Source: Datnioides undecimradiatus
Lineage: Eukaryota; Chordata; Actinopteri; Lobotiformes; Datnioididae
Direction of reading: 5' to 3'
DNA length: 64,000 nt
Assembly: GCA_008933995.1 (NCBI GenBank)
Contig: WARS01000034.1
Location: forward strand, 6,416,207-6,480,206
Below the pieces are notes generated by a model. That model searched no databases, was not told the origin of the DNA, and was given only the letters and a program-made list of their open reading frames with translations. Positions 14,060 through 24,500 of this stretch are shown here, piece after piece. Within the stretch, counting starts at the first letter, position 1. Every line of letters starts with the position of its first letter. The translations under genes and the position numbers were made by a program.

Positions 14060-14455
14060 TTGGAAATGGACCCAATTGCAGGTGGAGACCAGGAGCAGTG
14101 ACAGTTCAGTATTATATAAAAGGGCTCAGACTTACAGATGGTGAGGCAGGCCGGGTGAAAACCAGGTATTCAGTCCAAAACGAGCAAACAAATCCAAGAG
14201 GAGCAGGCAGAAACAAAGTCTGTAAATCAGGCAAAATCCACAAAACCATGAATTTGAACACACAAGGGGAGCAAACAGTGATGGTCCAACAGTGAACAAA
14301 GGAAGTGACAAAACATATATAGACTGAGGAGGGCAGGCAAACAAGACACAGGTGAAACCAGTGCTCTAATTAAACACAGGAAACAAGCATACACAGAGAC
14401 AAGAGGGAGACGTTCAGGAAGTCACCAAAAAAACACTACTAGAAGCTCAAAACCA
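14060..14455. repeat. unclassified interspersed repeat, copy 1
   Basis: This A- and purine-rich sequence begins near AATGGACCCAATTGCAG. It includes GCAAACAAATCCAAGAGGAG (about 14186-14205), which recurs almost exactly as GCAAACAAATCCAAGGAGCA in 57770-57990. The style resembles a dispersed teleost repeat, but I cannot name the class. The boundaries are approximate. Confidence 0.5.
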
Positions 14456-14599
14456 TGACGATAAGTAACTTCTGCTTTCTTAATATGCAAATGTAGCTAA
14501 ATCAAAGAAAACATGGCAACATGCAGGGAAAGAGTGCAATCTAATAAAAATCTGACGTGTTGCAAAAGAAAAGTGATAATTATGGTTTGCTCAGAGTGA

Positions 14600-15260
14600 T
14601 GAATCAAGCTTTGTCCTTTGAGATTTGAGGAAGCACCTTTTGCGTTTGTTACAGCAGCAGTCAAGTCTATTACCCTTGGACATCACTTTGGAATTCTATC
14701 CCACTTCAAACAAGGTCATGATCCTTCAAACTGTGAGTGTTCAGCTCTCTTTAGGTCATTCTACATGATTTCAATGGGATTGAGGTCTGGGGCATTCCAA
14801 CACTTTGATTTTCCTTTTCTGAAGCTGTGGTCCACTTGAATGTGAGCTTTAGGTCATTTTCACGTTGGAATAAGAAATTCCTCTTCATCCGCAGCTTTCT
14901 GACAGAGGCCAGCAGGTTTGTGCCAAAACATCTTCATATCTTCATATTTGGAGCTTTTCATTTTCCTTCTATCTCGATGAGAGCCCATGTTTTAGCTGAA
15001 GAGACGCAGCCCCAATGCCTGATGCACCACCACCATGCTTCACAATGTTTGATGCTTCACTTGGATGGTGAGCTGCATTGCTTTTGTTCCAAACATCTTT
15101 GAGAATTAAGGCTGAACAGTTCAATCTTTGTCTCATCAGACCAGAGCACGTTTTCATGTGATGACGTCCTAAGATGCTCCAGAGATGCAGCAATTTTATC
15201 AAAATCACTTCCTGGATGACTTCATCCTGGCTACTGTGGGTCTCTCATCATGTCCTCCAA
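14600..15260 (-). mobile_element. degraded Tc1-like transposon fragment
   Basis: Minus-strand translation gives scrambled Tc1 transposase blocks: a GLMRQRLNCSALILKDVW segment equivalent to the SDETKIELFG region, then VKHGGG near 15040, and APDLNPIEIM near 14760-14800, which carries the third catalytic acid. The blocks lie in different frames with stops between them, so this is a dead copy. No clear terminal repeats or TA pair were found, so the ends are approximate. The same family occurs at about 24.0-24.4 kb. Confidence 0.82.
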
Positions 15261-16329
15261 ACGAAACATACTCTTTTGTCCATGAGCTCTAAAACAACAA
15301 ATAGTGTACGGGTGTTTTCTGATCTGATGACCCTATCAACAGGTCCACATCATTTGTATGTGCTTTCTAGAACTGCAACAAATGAACTATTATAATTCTG
15401 TTTTGATGTTACAAAGCTACAGTTGAGGTTTGGGTAGGTTTAGAAACAAAATGAACTGGTGAGGTTGAGGGAAAGTCAGTGGTTTGGGATAAAATGAGGT
15501 TCTGTGTCTAACAGACCCGATCTTCGTTGGTTATTCATCTCGTGTGTGCAACATGCATCAAAATAAGCTCGAGGTTGTGGACCTGGAAAGTTGCTCGCGC
15601 CCTTCTTAATTTAACTGCTTAGTTTTGCTCACTGCCTGGATGCCTACAGGGTCACGATTACGTTACTTGATCCCGCAGACATGCAACAGTTGAGGAAGGG
15701 TGGCCTAACATTGCCGTTCAACATCAATTACGACTGCAGCAAATACATAAAAACGCCTTTTTAGTGAAAAAAAAAAAACGGGAAAAAAACAGTAAACGTC
15801 TTTCAAAGAACCACATCTTTAACCAAATCAAACACATTTAGGCTGTTTTATGTGGCCTCCTTTTGATAACTAATGTTAGCACTAATGTATTTTTTTCACT
15901 TCCATTGACTGAACCTTCCATGAAACAGTTTTGGACCCACCTCCCACTTTGGAAGCCTTTGAATTAAACTCATCAAACACGTCAGTGTTCAGCCTAATAT
16001 AAGGCTTCAGCGGGTCTGGGGTGGAGAAATCAAATGGGTATCTTCCATGGAAAATGTACAAATTGCACACTTTGTGTTACAGTCCACAGCCACAGCTCAA
16101 CGATATGCACCACTTTCATTTAATGCACGTCACAAACATCTGAATGACCGTCCTCCCGAAAAAGAATGACGACCAATTCCAACACTCGGCGATCTTTTTT
16201 TGAACTTGGATGACTGAACTTGAATATTATTGCTGCTTGCAACATTTATTTACCACAAATTCTTTCCAACAAAGGCAAAGCAATGGTGAAGGTTGTTTGT
16301 TTTATTCTACAATGTACTTTAAAATTTGG
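15261..16329. other. no supported gene
   Basis: This AT-rich sequence lies between the broken Tc1-like element and the MITE. I see only short A runs near 15768 and 15783. Confidence 0.6.
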
Positions 16330-16599
16330 TTAACCCTGGTGTCGTCTTCCCATCAACCACCCTACTTTTGTCCTCTAGGGACAATATTGACCAGTTCTGG
16401 TTTAGCTGTTTCAAAAGCATGAAATATAAAATTATCAAATTATCATTACACCATTTTGGTTCAACTTCACAACCCCACATTTTAAAAATTATTTAAGTCA
16501 TCTACGTTCATTCATGTTATTTTCAAGCCATTTCACGGAATAAAACCATGTCATTGAGGACGACATCCTGTTGACCCGGAGACGACAGGAGAGTTTTAA
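16330..16599. mobile_element. 270-bp piggyBac-like MITE
   Basis: The left end is TTAACCCTGGTGTCGTCTTC and the right end, read inward, is TTAAAACTCTCCTGTCGTCT. The imperfect inverted repeats share the core TGTCGTCT and then a TCAAC block. TTAA stands at both ends (16330-16333 and 16596-16599), the target duplication of piggyBac elements. There is no coding capacity. Confidence 0.65.
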
Positions 16600-17904
16600 A
16601 AACAGTAAAATCACGTGAACAATCAAATACCAGCGTCTGGTCGGTTAAAGCGTCTGTGACGAGATTATTAAAACTCCATGTCTTAAATTCAGTGCTTAAA
16701 TAAATTGAATTTGAAGGAGCACATGGGTTATATGTGCATCATTCAGATTCTCTGAACATCTGAAAAAATATGCAATATGTTTTGTATGAAAAAACACCAT
16801 AGCCTAAATAAATCTTTAATGAAAGTCGAGAAGAAAATGAATAATTATGATTATGTTCTGGAATTGTGTTATGGATTTCTTTGGTTGATAATGAAAAGTT
16901 ACCACATTTGCACAGCAGAGAAAATGTTGTTCCACACTGTGGATGATCGGTTTTTATTTCCATGCAGACTTCGGTTTGGATCTAAATTGAAATACAGGCA
17001 TCCATTTCAACCCGACTGTGGCTGAGACTTAAAAGGCAAAACATACAAAGAAGGAAATGAACCACACTTTTGGGCCAGGAGACTGCAAATGCCATGTAAA
17101 ACTACTGAGTGATAAGTGTGTCAGCAGGAAAAGAAAGAAGCTGAGGAGTACTACCCCCCTCCTTGAGGATGAAAGGCCAGAAAGGCTTGGAGAGGAAGTG
17201 GATGAGAGTGTAGTGAAATCCTATTTGAGCAGCCTGAGGGAGCCGTGGCACCAGGCTCCTCCAGCAGGCCCTCTGTTAAAGCCTGCTTGGCGAGAGGACG
17301 GGGAGCATGTGAATTGTAGTAAGTGCAGAGGCAGACATGAGCAGCGATGAAAGGGTGAGGACGACTCGCTGCCTCTTTTACTGGATTACACCAAGGAGAG
17401 GAGCAGTGTCTTTGGCATTTCAATAAGACCACTTATACGCAACATATGGACAAGGACAGCGTGAACCACAGTGTATGTCTTCAAGATTATAAAGTCTTTT
17501 GATTGATGTCCAAATGACTAGCGGCAGCAAATTTTGAAATTGCTACCAAAACAACACATCTACGTGGACATGTACAAGACATGTTACATGTTAGTTTAAG
17601 CTGAGCTAATTAATTTAAAAGGACAAGACTGTGTTTAACCCTTTTTTGGACGTCTAGATTACAGTTGTGAGACCTAAGCCTGGCTCATATTAGCATCTTT
17701 ACGCCTATCTAGACTGGGTAAGGGGGGGCCTGACTGATACCAGCCTTCAGGGCTGTGGCTGGAGTGGAGCGCTTCAGGATCAGGTCTGGTTCTGATGGTA
17801 GATCTTCATATAGATCTTCATACCTACTGTGTTCCATAGCATTTCATAGTATTAGTAAAGGTCTCAAACGCTTAGAGCCTTGAAATAAACCTCAAACATA
17901 GATG
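16600..17904. other. no supported gene; distal flank of pudp
   Basis: A 97-codon frame at 17057-17350 is the only notable opening. It has no recognised domain, and antisense frames of similar length overlap it, so I do not call it. Confidence 0.55.
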
Positions 17905-17910
17905 TTTATT
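17905..17910 (-). terminator. candidate polyadenylation signal for pudp
   Basis: The forward sequence tttatt is AATAAA on the minus strand, 485 bp past the pudp stop codon. It is the first canonical hexamer I noticed downstream of the stop. It implies a 3' UTR of about half a kilobase. AATAAA is frequent in AT-rich DNA and the downstream GU-rich element is not obvious, so this is a candidate only. Confidence 0.35.
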
Positions 17911-18394
17911 CTAGTTCACCTTCCTCTGGTGGTCCGTACGGAGATCAATGCAAATCTTTTAAGTTTCTACCTCCAGTCCAGTACTATGAAGAGGAATGGG
18001 GCTTCCTCTGTGATGCTGACAGTATTTATAGAACATACAGAAAACTCAAAGTGTCTTCACAACCATTGTGTTAGGATGGCAGCAGATGTGAACCTATGAA
18101 CCTCAGCTATGTCTGAAAACCTCCCAGGTTAATATGAAAGTAAAGAGAGAAACAGAGGCGTAATGAGAGTCTGACGGGTTCTTTCCAGCAGTGCGATGTC
18201 TCATCTTACAGGAAATAATGAAAGGTCATTAAGTGGTGGTACAAACATCAATATTCACCCACAACATAGTAAGGCATCCATGGAAACAATCAGCTTAGTC
18301 TTCTCACTCGATCATGATTGTTTCTTTCGAAGAATGATAATGTAGCGACACAAAGACCGAATTACACAGCAAGGTTTAGGGTTTGGTTCCCGGC
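17911..18394 (-). other. pudp: presumed pudp 3' UTR
   Basis: This is the sequence between the pudp stop and the candidate AATAAA. It has no repeats or frames of note. Its UTR status is inferred from position. Confidence 0.4.
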
Positions 18395-18571
18395 TCAGTC
18401 GAACGCCGGCAGTCCAAAGAGACGTGGCTCAAACTCCTCCATGCTCCTGAGTCGCAGTGTGGCCTCCTGGGTAAGGCTGGGGTCCAGGTTGTCGTCAGGG
18501 ATCATCACCACCTGCATCCTCGCAGCCAGCGCCGCCTTCACACCGTTGGGAGCGTCTTCAAACACCAGGCA
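18395..18571 (-). CDS. pudp: pudp coding exon 4 (motif IV, C-terminus, stop)
   Basis: This exon encodes residues 174-231 and the TGA stop at 18397-18395. It starts [10 protein letters not shown], which supplies motif IV (E178, D179) that coordinates Mg. It continues [18 protein letters not shown] and ends [12 protein letters not shown], the family's usual C-terminus. The acceptor has a long pyrimidine tract ending TTGCTCAG. In-phase continuity with exon 3 across a 29-kb intron, with Lys173 followed by Cys174 as in the human protein, ties this distant exon to the gene. R191 (codon AGG) stands where family members usually have Gly. Confidence 0.95.
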   Translation of the reverse strand, partial: CLVFEDAPNGVKAALAARMQVVMIPDDNLDPSLTQEATLRLRSMEEFEPRLFGLPAFD

Positions 18572-21500
18572 CTGAGCAAGGACAGGGGAGCGGAAAACAA
18601 AGTGATATTATCCTATAAGCCTATTAGGTCTACAGGATTTCAACCCTGCAGATGCCGCAGAGCTGAGACAAGAAACAAACCCAGGAAAACGGGGAAACAG
18701 GAGTCGTGTTTCTATTTTCAACGCAACAAACTCAATATTCCTCGGAACAGTATGGGAGTGTTTTCCTCCCTAATGTAAAATATCCATTCAATCTACAATT
18801 TGAGGAACTGCCCCCTGTGGCCCCACTTCATTAGCTTTGTTTCTATTCTCAGCCACTTTGCCGAAGACGATGCAACGATCTGATACGAGCACCTCGCGCG
18901 CGTCAAGAGGTTGGACGTGACAAAAGCCACACCTGTACAGCAAAATCTGATTAGATTAATGTTCACGCGAAGCTTTGGGTTTTGTTGCTACTGCGTCAGA
19001 GAAATGAAGACGCAGACATTTGCGTTTTCAAAGAGTATATCCCTACAAGTAATTGCGGAAAAAGTATTTTGTTTTTATGTATTAATTTATAGCGTTATTG
19101 TCTATTAGTATTTCCCTTATGTGGTGAGATGGTTGTGGTTGCACCTGCAGTGTTTATACAAGGAGGCAAACATAATTCTAGCAGTGTTTTAGAGGAGTCT
19201 GAGGTGCTACTGCACCTTTTTTTCATTTGTTAAGGAGAGAAAAGTTATTTTAGTGCATTTGGCAAAAGGGGGAGATTGAGGGTGAAGACATTTATGTATT
19301 GTTTATTTATGTTTTCGACGTTGACTCTCCTCGTTCATCAAGGTTACTCCTAATGTGATTGATCTGAAAATGAAAAATCTGTATTTATGGATCTGGAGCA
19401 CAATATACAACGCTTTGAGGAGTTGTATATTGTGTTACAACAATAAAACAGATGCCGTGTTCTTGCTGTAGCATGGGTCTTTACTTCACCCACCTTAAAT
19501 AGATAAATATATAGTATATACTTCAGTAGATCTATTACAGTGTTATATAATACAATTAAGGTGTGGTGAGGAGATTATGCTTTCTATTGACACAGATCCA
19601 GATGAGCTTCTGTAGGGTTTTTCCGTGTAGTTTGAGGGTTTGGCAGAGACAGCAGGCGCACACCACTGTGCACGTTGTCACATTGACAATGTTGCCAATG
19701 CTGCCTTGCGTTAAAAACTGAAAAGAATATGAAGGGTAAACCATCTGACAGACAAACGTGAAACAATAATGAAGTTTTATATGACATCGCTCCACATAGT
19801 AGCTTTGCGTCGGCGCCCCCCAGCTCTGATTGCCTTTGTCCCCGCCTGAACCTGAAATTTGTGGTGTTGAATTAGATCATCAATAAGTCACATCAAGCTA
19901 GAAGCTAAAAGGAAAACTCAAAGAACAAACGCTGCCAGTGCTCCAAAATGATTTCACCTGCTCCCAAAACAAATTAACTTGCTCCAATACGCTTCTCTAA
20001 TCAAGTGTTGTTTTCTTCATTCTGGTGCAGTGATCTTCCTCCGTTTTGTTTGGATCCAAGGTGGCTGAAATGCTTTCACTGAGGTATTCCCGACACAAGG
20101 AGCGCAGCACCGCAACACGGGAATTATCAGAGCGCATCAATTTGTTTCTTGTGTTGATGCAACCTGAAACCACACGACTGTATGTGCGATGTATTAAAGT
20201 AAAAAGAAGCAGTTGGTTACGTCGCTGACTGCAGTTCAGTTAGCTCCTGCGGGGTGATGCGGCACGCCTGAAGCGGAGCAAAAAACACACCTGACAACGT
20301 TTGCGCCGCACAAGCTGACATCCGGAGGACCATGACGGAGGATTCTACATGTGGATGCTGACAGTCGGTGCATCTCTGAGAGGCTGCGGTCAAGATGTGT
20401 TTCACAGCGGACTGTCAGAATGTCAGGTCCTCTGTGCTCCAATGAAACTGAACCGACACAGGTTTACATTAAAATACATTTGAGCCTGTGTTTGCCTCAC
20501 AGACCGGTGTTGTCTGCCTCCTTTACATGATGTCAAGTAAACATCAAGGCATTTCTCAGTATCAAGAACGACAAAAAACAAATTAACCTATATAGAATTT
20601 TTCATTTTGACTTCAGTGTGTGCTTTTTTTTAAAATTGCACACACACTTTTTGAATCTGGTCTTAAATTGTTATTCGAATTGGTCAGAATCTAATTACAG
20701 CATGTGTAAAAGCACAATGTCAACATTCATAACTTGACAGTTTGCACAGAGCTGCACATGCAATTCTGTGCAGTTCAGTGCACATTGAAGGATATTTAGC
20801 CACAATTTCTGCTGTTGATAACTTTTTTATTTTAATATTAATAGAAATATGATTTGGCCAGACTAACTTCACTTTATAGTTTCTACAACCATCCATCCAT
20901 CCATCCATCTTCTTCCGCTTATCCGGGGCCGGGTCGCAGGGGCAGCAGCTTGAGCAGGGATGCCCAGACTTCCCTCTCCCAAGACACTTCCCCCAGCTTT
21001 TCCGGGAGGATCCAAAGGCGTTCCCAAGCGATCGAGAGACATACAGTGGGTCTAAAAATATATTCACCTGTGTGAAATTGCAGGTGTTTTATAGACAAAA
21101 ATAACAATGTAAATGTTGCAAGGCGAGCCTCTTCCAGCGTTATTTACTCTTACAGGGTTTGTCATGTTGCTGTTTTGTCCTGAAATAAAGACCTGAGATC
21201 GATTATAACCAGAGCTTGCCAATTTCACCGCAGGACAGTATCTATCCTCTTAGAAGACGAAGACAGCTGTCTCTCTGTGCAGAGTTTCTTTCGAAACAAG
21301 GCGCCGCTGCAGTGAATCCTGTCTAATAAAGCCTGGAAATCATTGTTTTTGTGAGGCACCGCTCGCCACATCATGCCAATCCGAGTGAATATGTGAAAAA
21401 CATGGGGACTAATTGGCATTTGAAATGCTTATCTGTGCACATGTTCAACAAGGACATTCCAACAGCTGCAGTCAATTAATACGGCTGAACTTTCAACAGG

Positions 21501-24500
21501 AGGTTAATCATTTTTCAGTATCCAATAATCACATTCAGGAGTGGGCAGACAGGAAGAGGGAAGAAGTGGCAGCTCGGTACTCGGAGGGTTAGGAGGAACA
21601 GTTAAAACCAGCTATTTAAGACTTTGAGCTGGAGACAGAAGCCAACACGCTGAAATGTACTGTGTGGGCGCTAAAATCAATGTCAAATAACCTGAATCCA
21701 CGTTAGAGATTAAGTGCGATAGGATGACTGCGCCTCAAACTGTAAGAGTTGGTTTCAGAGTCGAAATGCGACGACTTAAAAAAAGTCGCTGTACAGCTGC
21801 CTCACATTATCCCATTTGCCCAGGACAGTGACAGACCCATCATCATTACCGCTCAAACAGCAGGGGGCACAGAAGTTCATGGATGTCAAGGAACATGGAG
21901 AATGTGGAGAATGTGGTGTAGAAAGGCAGGAAATATAACGTCTGAGACTATATTTTTTGGAAATATGTGTTTTTATGTATAGTATTGAATACATTTAATA
22001 TGAATGAATATATGGGCAACGTAAACCAAACACATTCAATAATACAACCCACACTCACTGTTTATGTGTGAGTAATGTTTATGTATATGCATATGATTGT
22101 TGACTTCAGAAGAGCACAGAATGACCACTCTCCGCTGAACATCGGCAGCTCCTCTGTGGAGATCGTCAAGAGCACCAAGTTTCTTGGTGTTCACCTGGCG
22201 GAGAACCTCACCTGGTCGCTCAACACCAGCTCCATAACAAAGAAAGCCCAGCAGCGCCTATACTTTCTGCGAAGGCTGAGAAAAGAACATCTTCCACCCT
22301 CCATCCTCACCATGTTCTACAGAGGGACTATCGAGAGCATCCTGTGCAGCTGTATCACTGCCTGGTTTGGGAATTGTACTGTTTCAGATCGCAAGACCCT
22401 GCAGCAGACAGAGAGGACAGCTGAGAAGATCATCGGGGTCCCTCTTCCCTCCATCTCGGACAACTACACCTCCCGCTGCATCCACAAAGCCACCAGCATT
22501 GTGGATGACCCCACACACCCCTCTCACACACTCTTCACCCTCCTGCCATCTGGTAAACGGTAACGGAGCATTCGGGCCCTCACGACCAGACTGTGCAACA
22601 GTTTCTTCCCTCATGCCATCAGGCTTCTCAATACCTAGAACTGGACTGTAGGATCACACACACATACACACACATACATATATACACATACACAACTGAA
22701 CTGGTCCAAAGGAACTCACACATACATACGTTTTGCACATGTTTCGCACATGTCCTCTTGCTGCTACTATTATGTTTACACTGTTTACACTACCTCAGCT
22801 GTAATATTTGCACTACTGTCACTTTCAAACAGAACTGTGTACTGGTCGGCGTCGTAGTTATGTACTGTCTTGTTCTGTCTTGTGCTGTCTGCACATGCTC
22901 TGCACTTGTGCACTTTACGTTTAATTTAATTTATGTAATTTACGTAGTCCCTGTAGTTCTGTGTCGTTCTGTTTTTGTCTTATGTAGCACCTTGGTCCTG
23001 GAGAAACGTTGTTTCGTTTCACTGTGTACTTGTATATGGCTGAAATGACAATAAACTCCACTTGAACTTGAACTTGAACATATGAGCGTCAGACATTAAT
23101 GGCATAAGCCAGGGTCCTTAACCAAAACACAGGCAACACACCTCGGTTACCTAAACTAAACCAGACCTTAAATAGAGACATGGCGGATCAGACAGCAACT
23201 TAAGTCTGAATCATATTTCTTTCAAACAGTCATATAGGTTATTATAAGCATTGCTCAAGTGACTTCAGATAACGTTACTTACCGCTTACTCCAGACAGAA
23301 ATTTGGGAAGATATATTGACTCCATCAGCTAAAGAGGATGAAATTTGTAATTAAATATACAAAATGTGTTTTAATGACGATGATGGCTCGTTAGAGACAA
23401 ACTGAGATGTAAACAATATCATCCTATGGACAAATTTGCTGAACAGCTGTCACCCTGCATAATCAGAGCTACATGGACCTCTTGATGGTTTGATTGATGA
23501 TGAGGGTGATGATGCACATTCCAAAAATGATTTCCATCAATACTGTATTTTGTCCATTGCGTACGCTTCTTATGAAAAGATTGCCTCGGGCACTGTTTCA
23601 TGGTTTATCCTCTATATTCATGCTAAGTTCAGATGTTTATCTGTCATCTGTCTGTTCTATGGGTGGTCTGTTTTCAGACTACAAACTAACAACACCTAGA
23701 CACTACCCTATGTGCAGTCTTGGGCTGGTTTGTCCGATTGACAGCTCTCACACCAGCCAAAACAATTCGTTTAGTGTGAAAGCTGCCGTGCTATCAGCAG
23801 TTTGCCCGTGTGAAAGCGGAGACCTCAGTGTTACATCATTCAACAGCAGTTTAACTGGACGGAAAAGTCTACGCACGCCGATGATATGTGTTGCAAGTTT
23901 TTGAAATGCAAAGGCTGAAATAACAACAGTGCAAACGTCTGCCATGCTCCATATTTAATGAGGTTGTAAGGTTTTATAAGGAATATTTGAGATACAGAAA
24001 ACCCTACAGTAACACCCCTGATTGCACACTCCATCCAACCTAAAGCTTTGTGGAAGAACCTTTTTGCATGTATTATTTATTACAGCAGCAAGAAGATCCT
24101 CAATAAACTTTGCACATGTAGACTTTGAAGTATTTTCGCACTTTACTTTGTAAAAAAATAAATGAAATTTTTTCACATTGAGAAGGGACCTCCTGTGAAT
24201 TGGATGCATCTTTGGGTCACTGTCATGTTGGAACATGAAATTCTTCTTCATCTTCAGCTTTCCGATGAAGGCCAGCAGGTTTTGTGCCAAAATATCTTGA
24301 TATTTGAAGCTTTTCACTATCCTACAGTCTTGACAAGAGCCCGTGACCCAGCTGAAGAGAAACAGCCTAAAGTCTGATTTTAAAACCAGCAATTTAATAA
24401 GGATGTGCAGACCTTTTATATCCACTGTAGCCACTAACATGAAGTTAAACGATTAAATAATGCCTAATACTGATTAAACATCACAAGTTTATATTACTTT

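Noticed and set aside
22593..23048. 151-codon frame in the L2 3' UTR
   Set aside because: It runs through a CA/TA microsatellite and UTR sequence of the LINE in a different frame from the reverse transcriptase. It is a composition artefact.
23955..24440. 161-codon minus-strand frame as a functional transposase
   Set aside because: It contains recognisable Tc1 residues but is an internally deleted fragment without the DNA-binding domain or a full catalytic triad.
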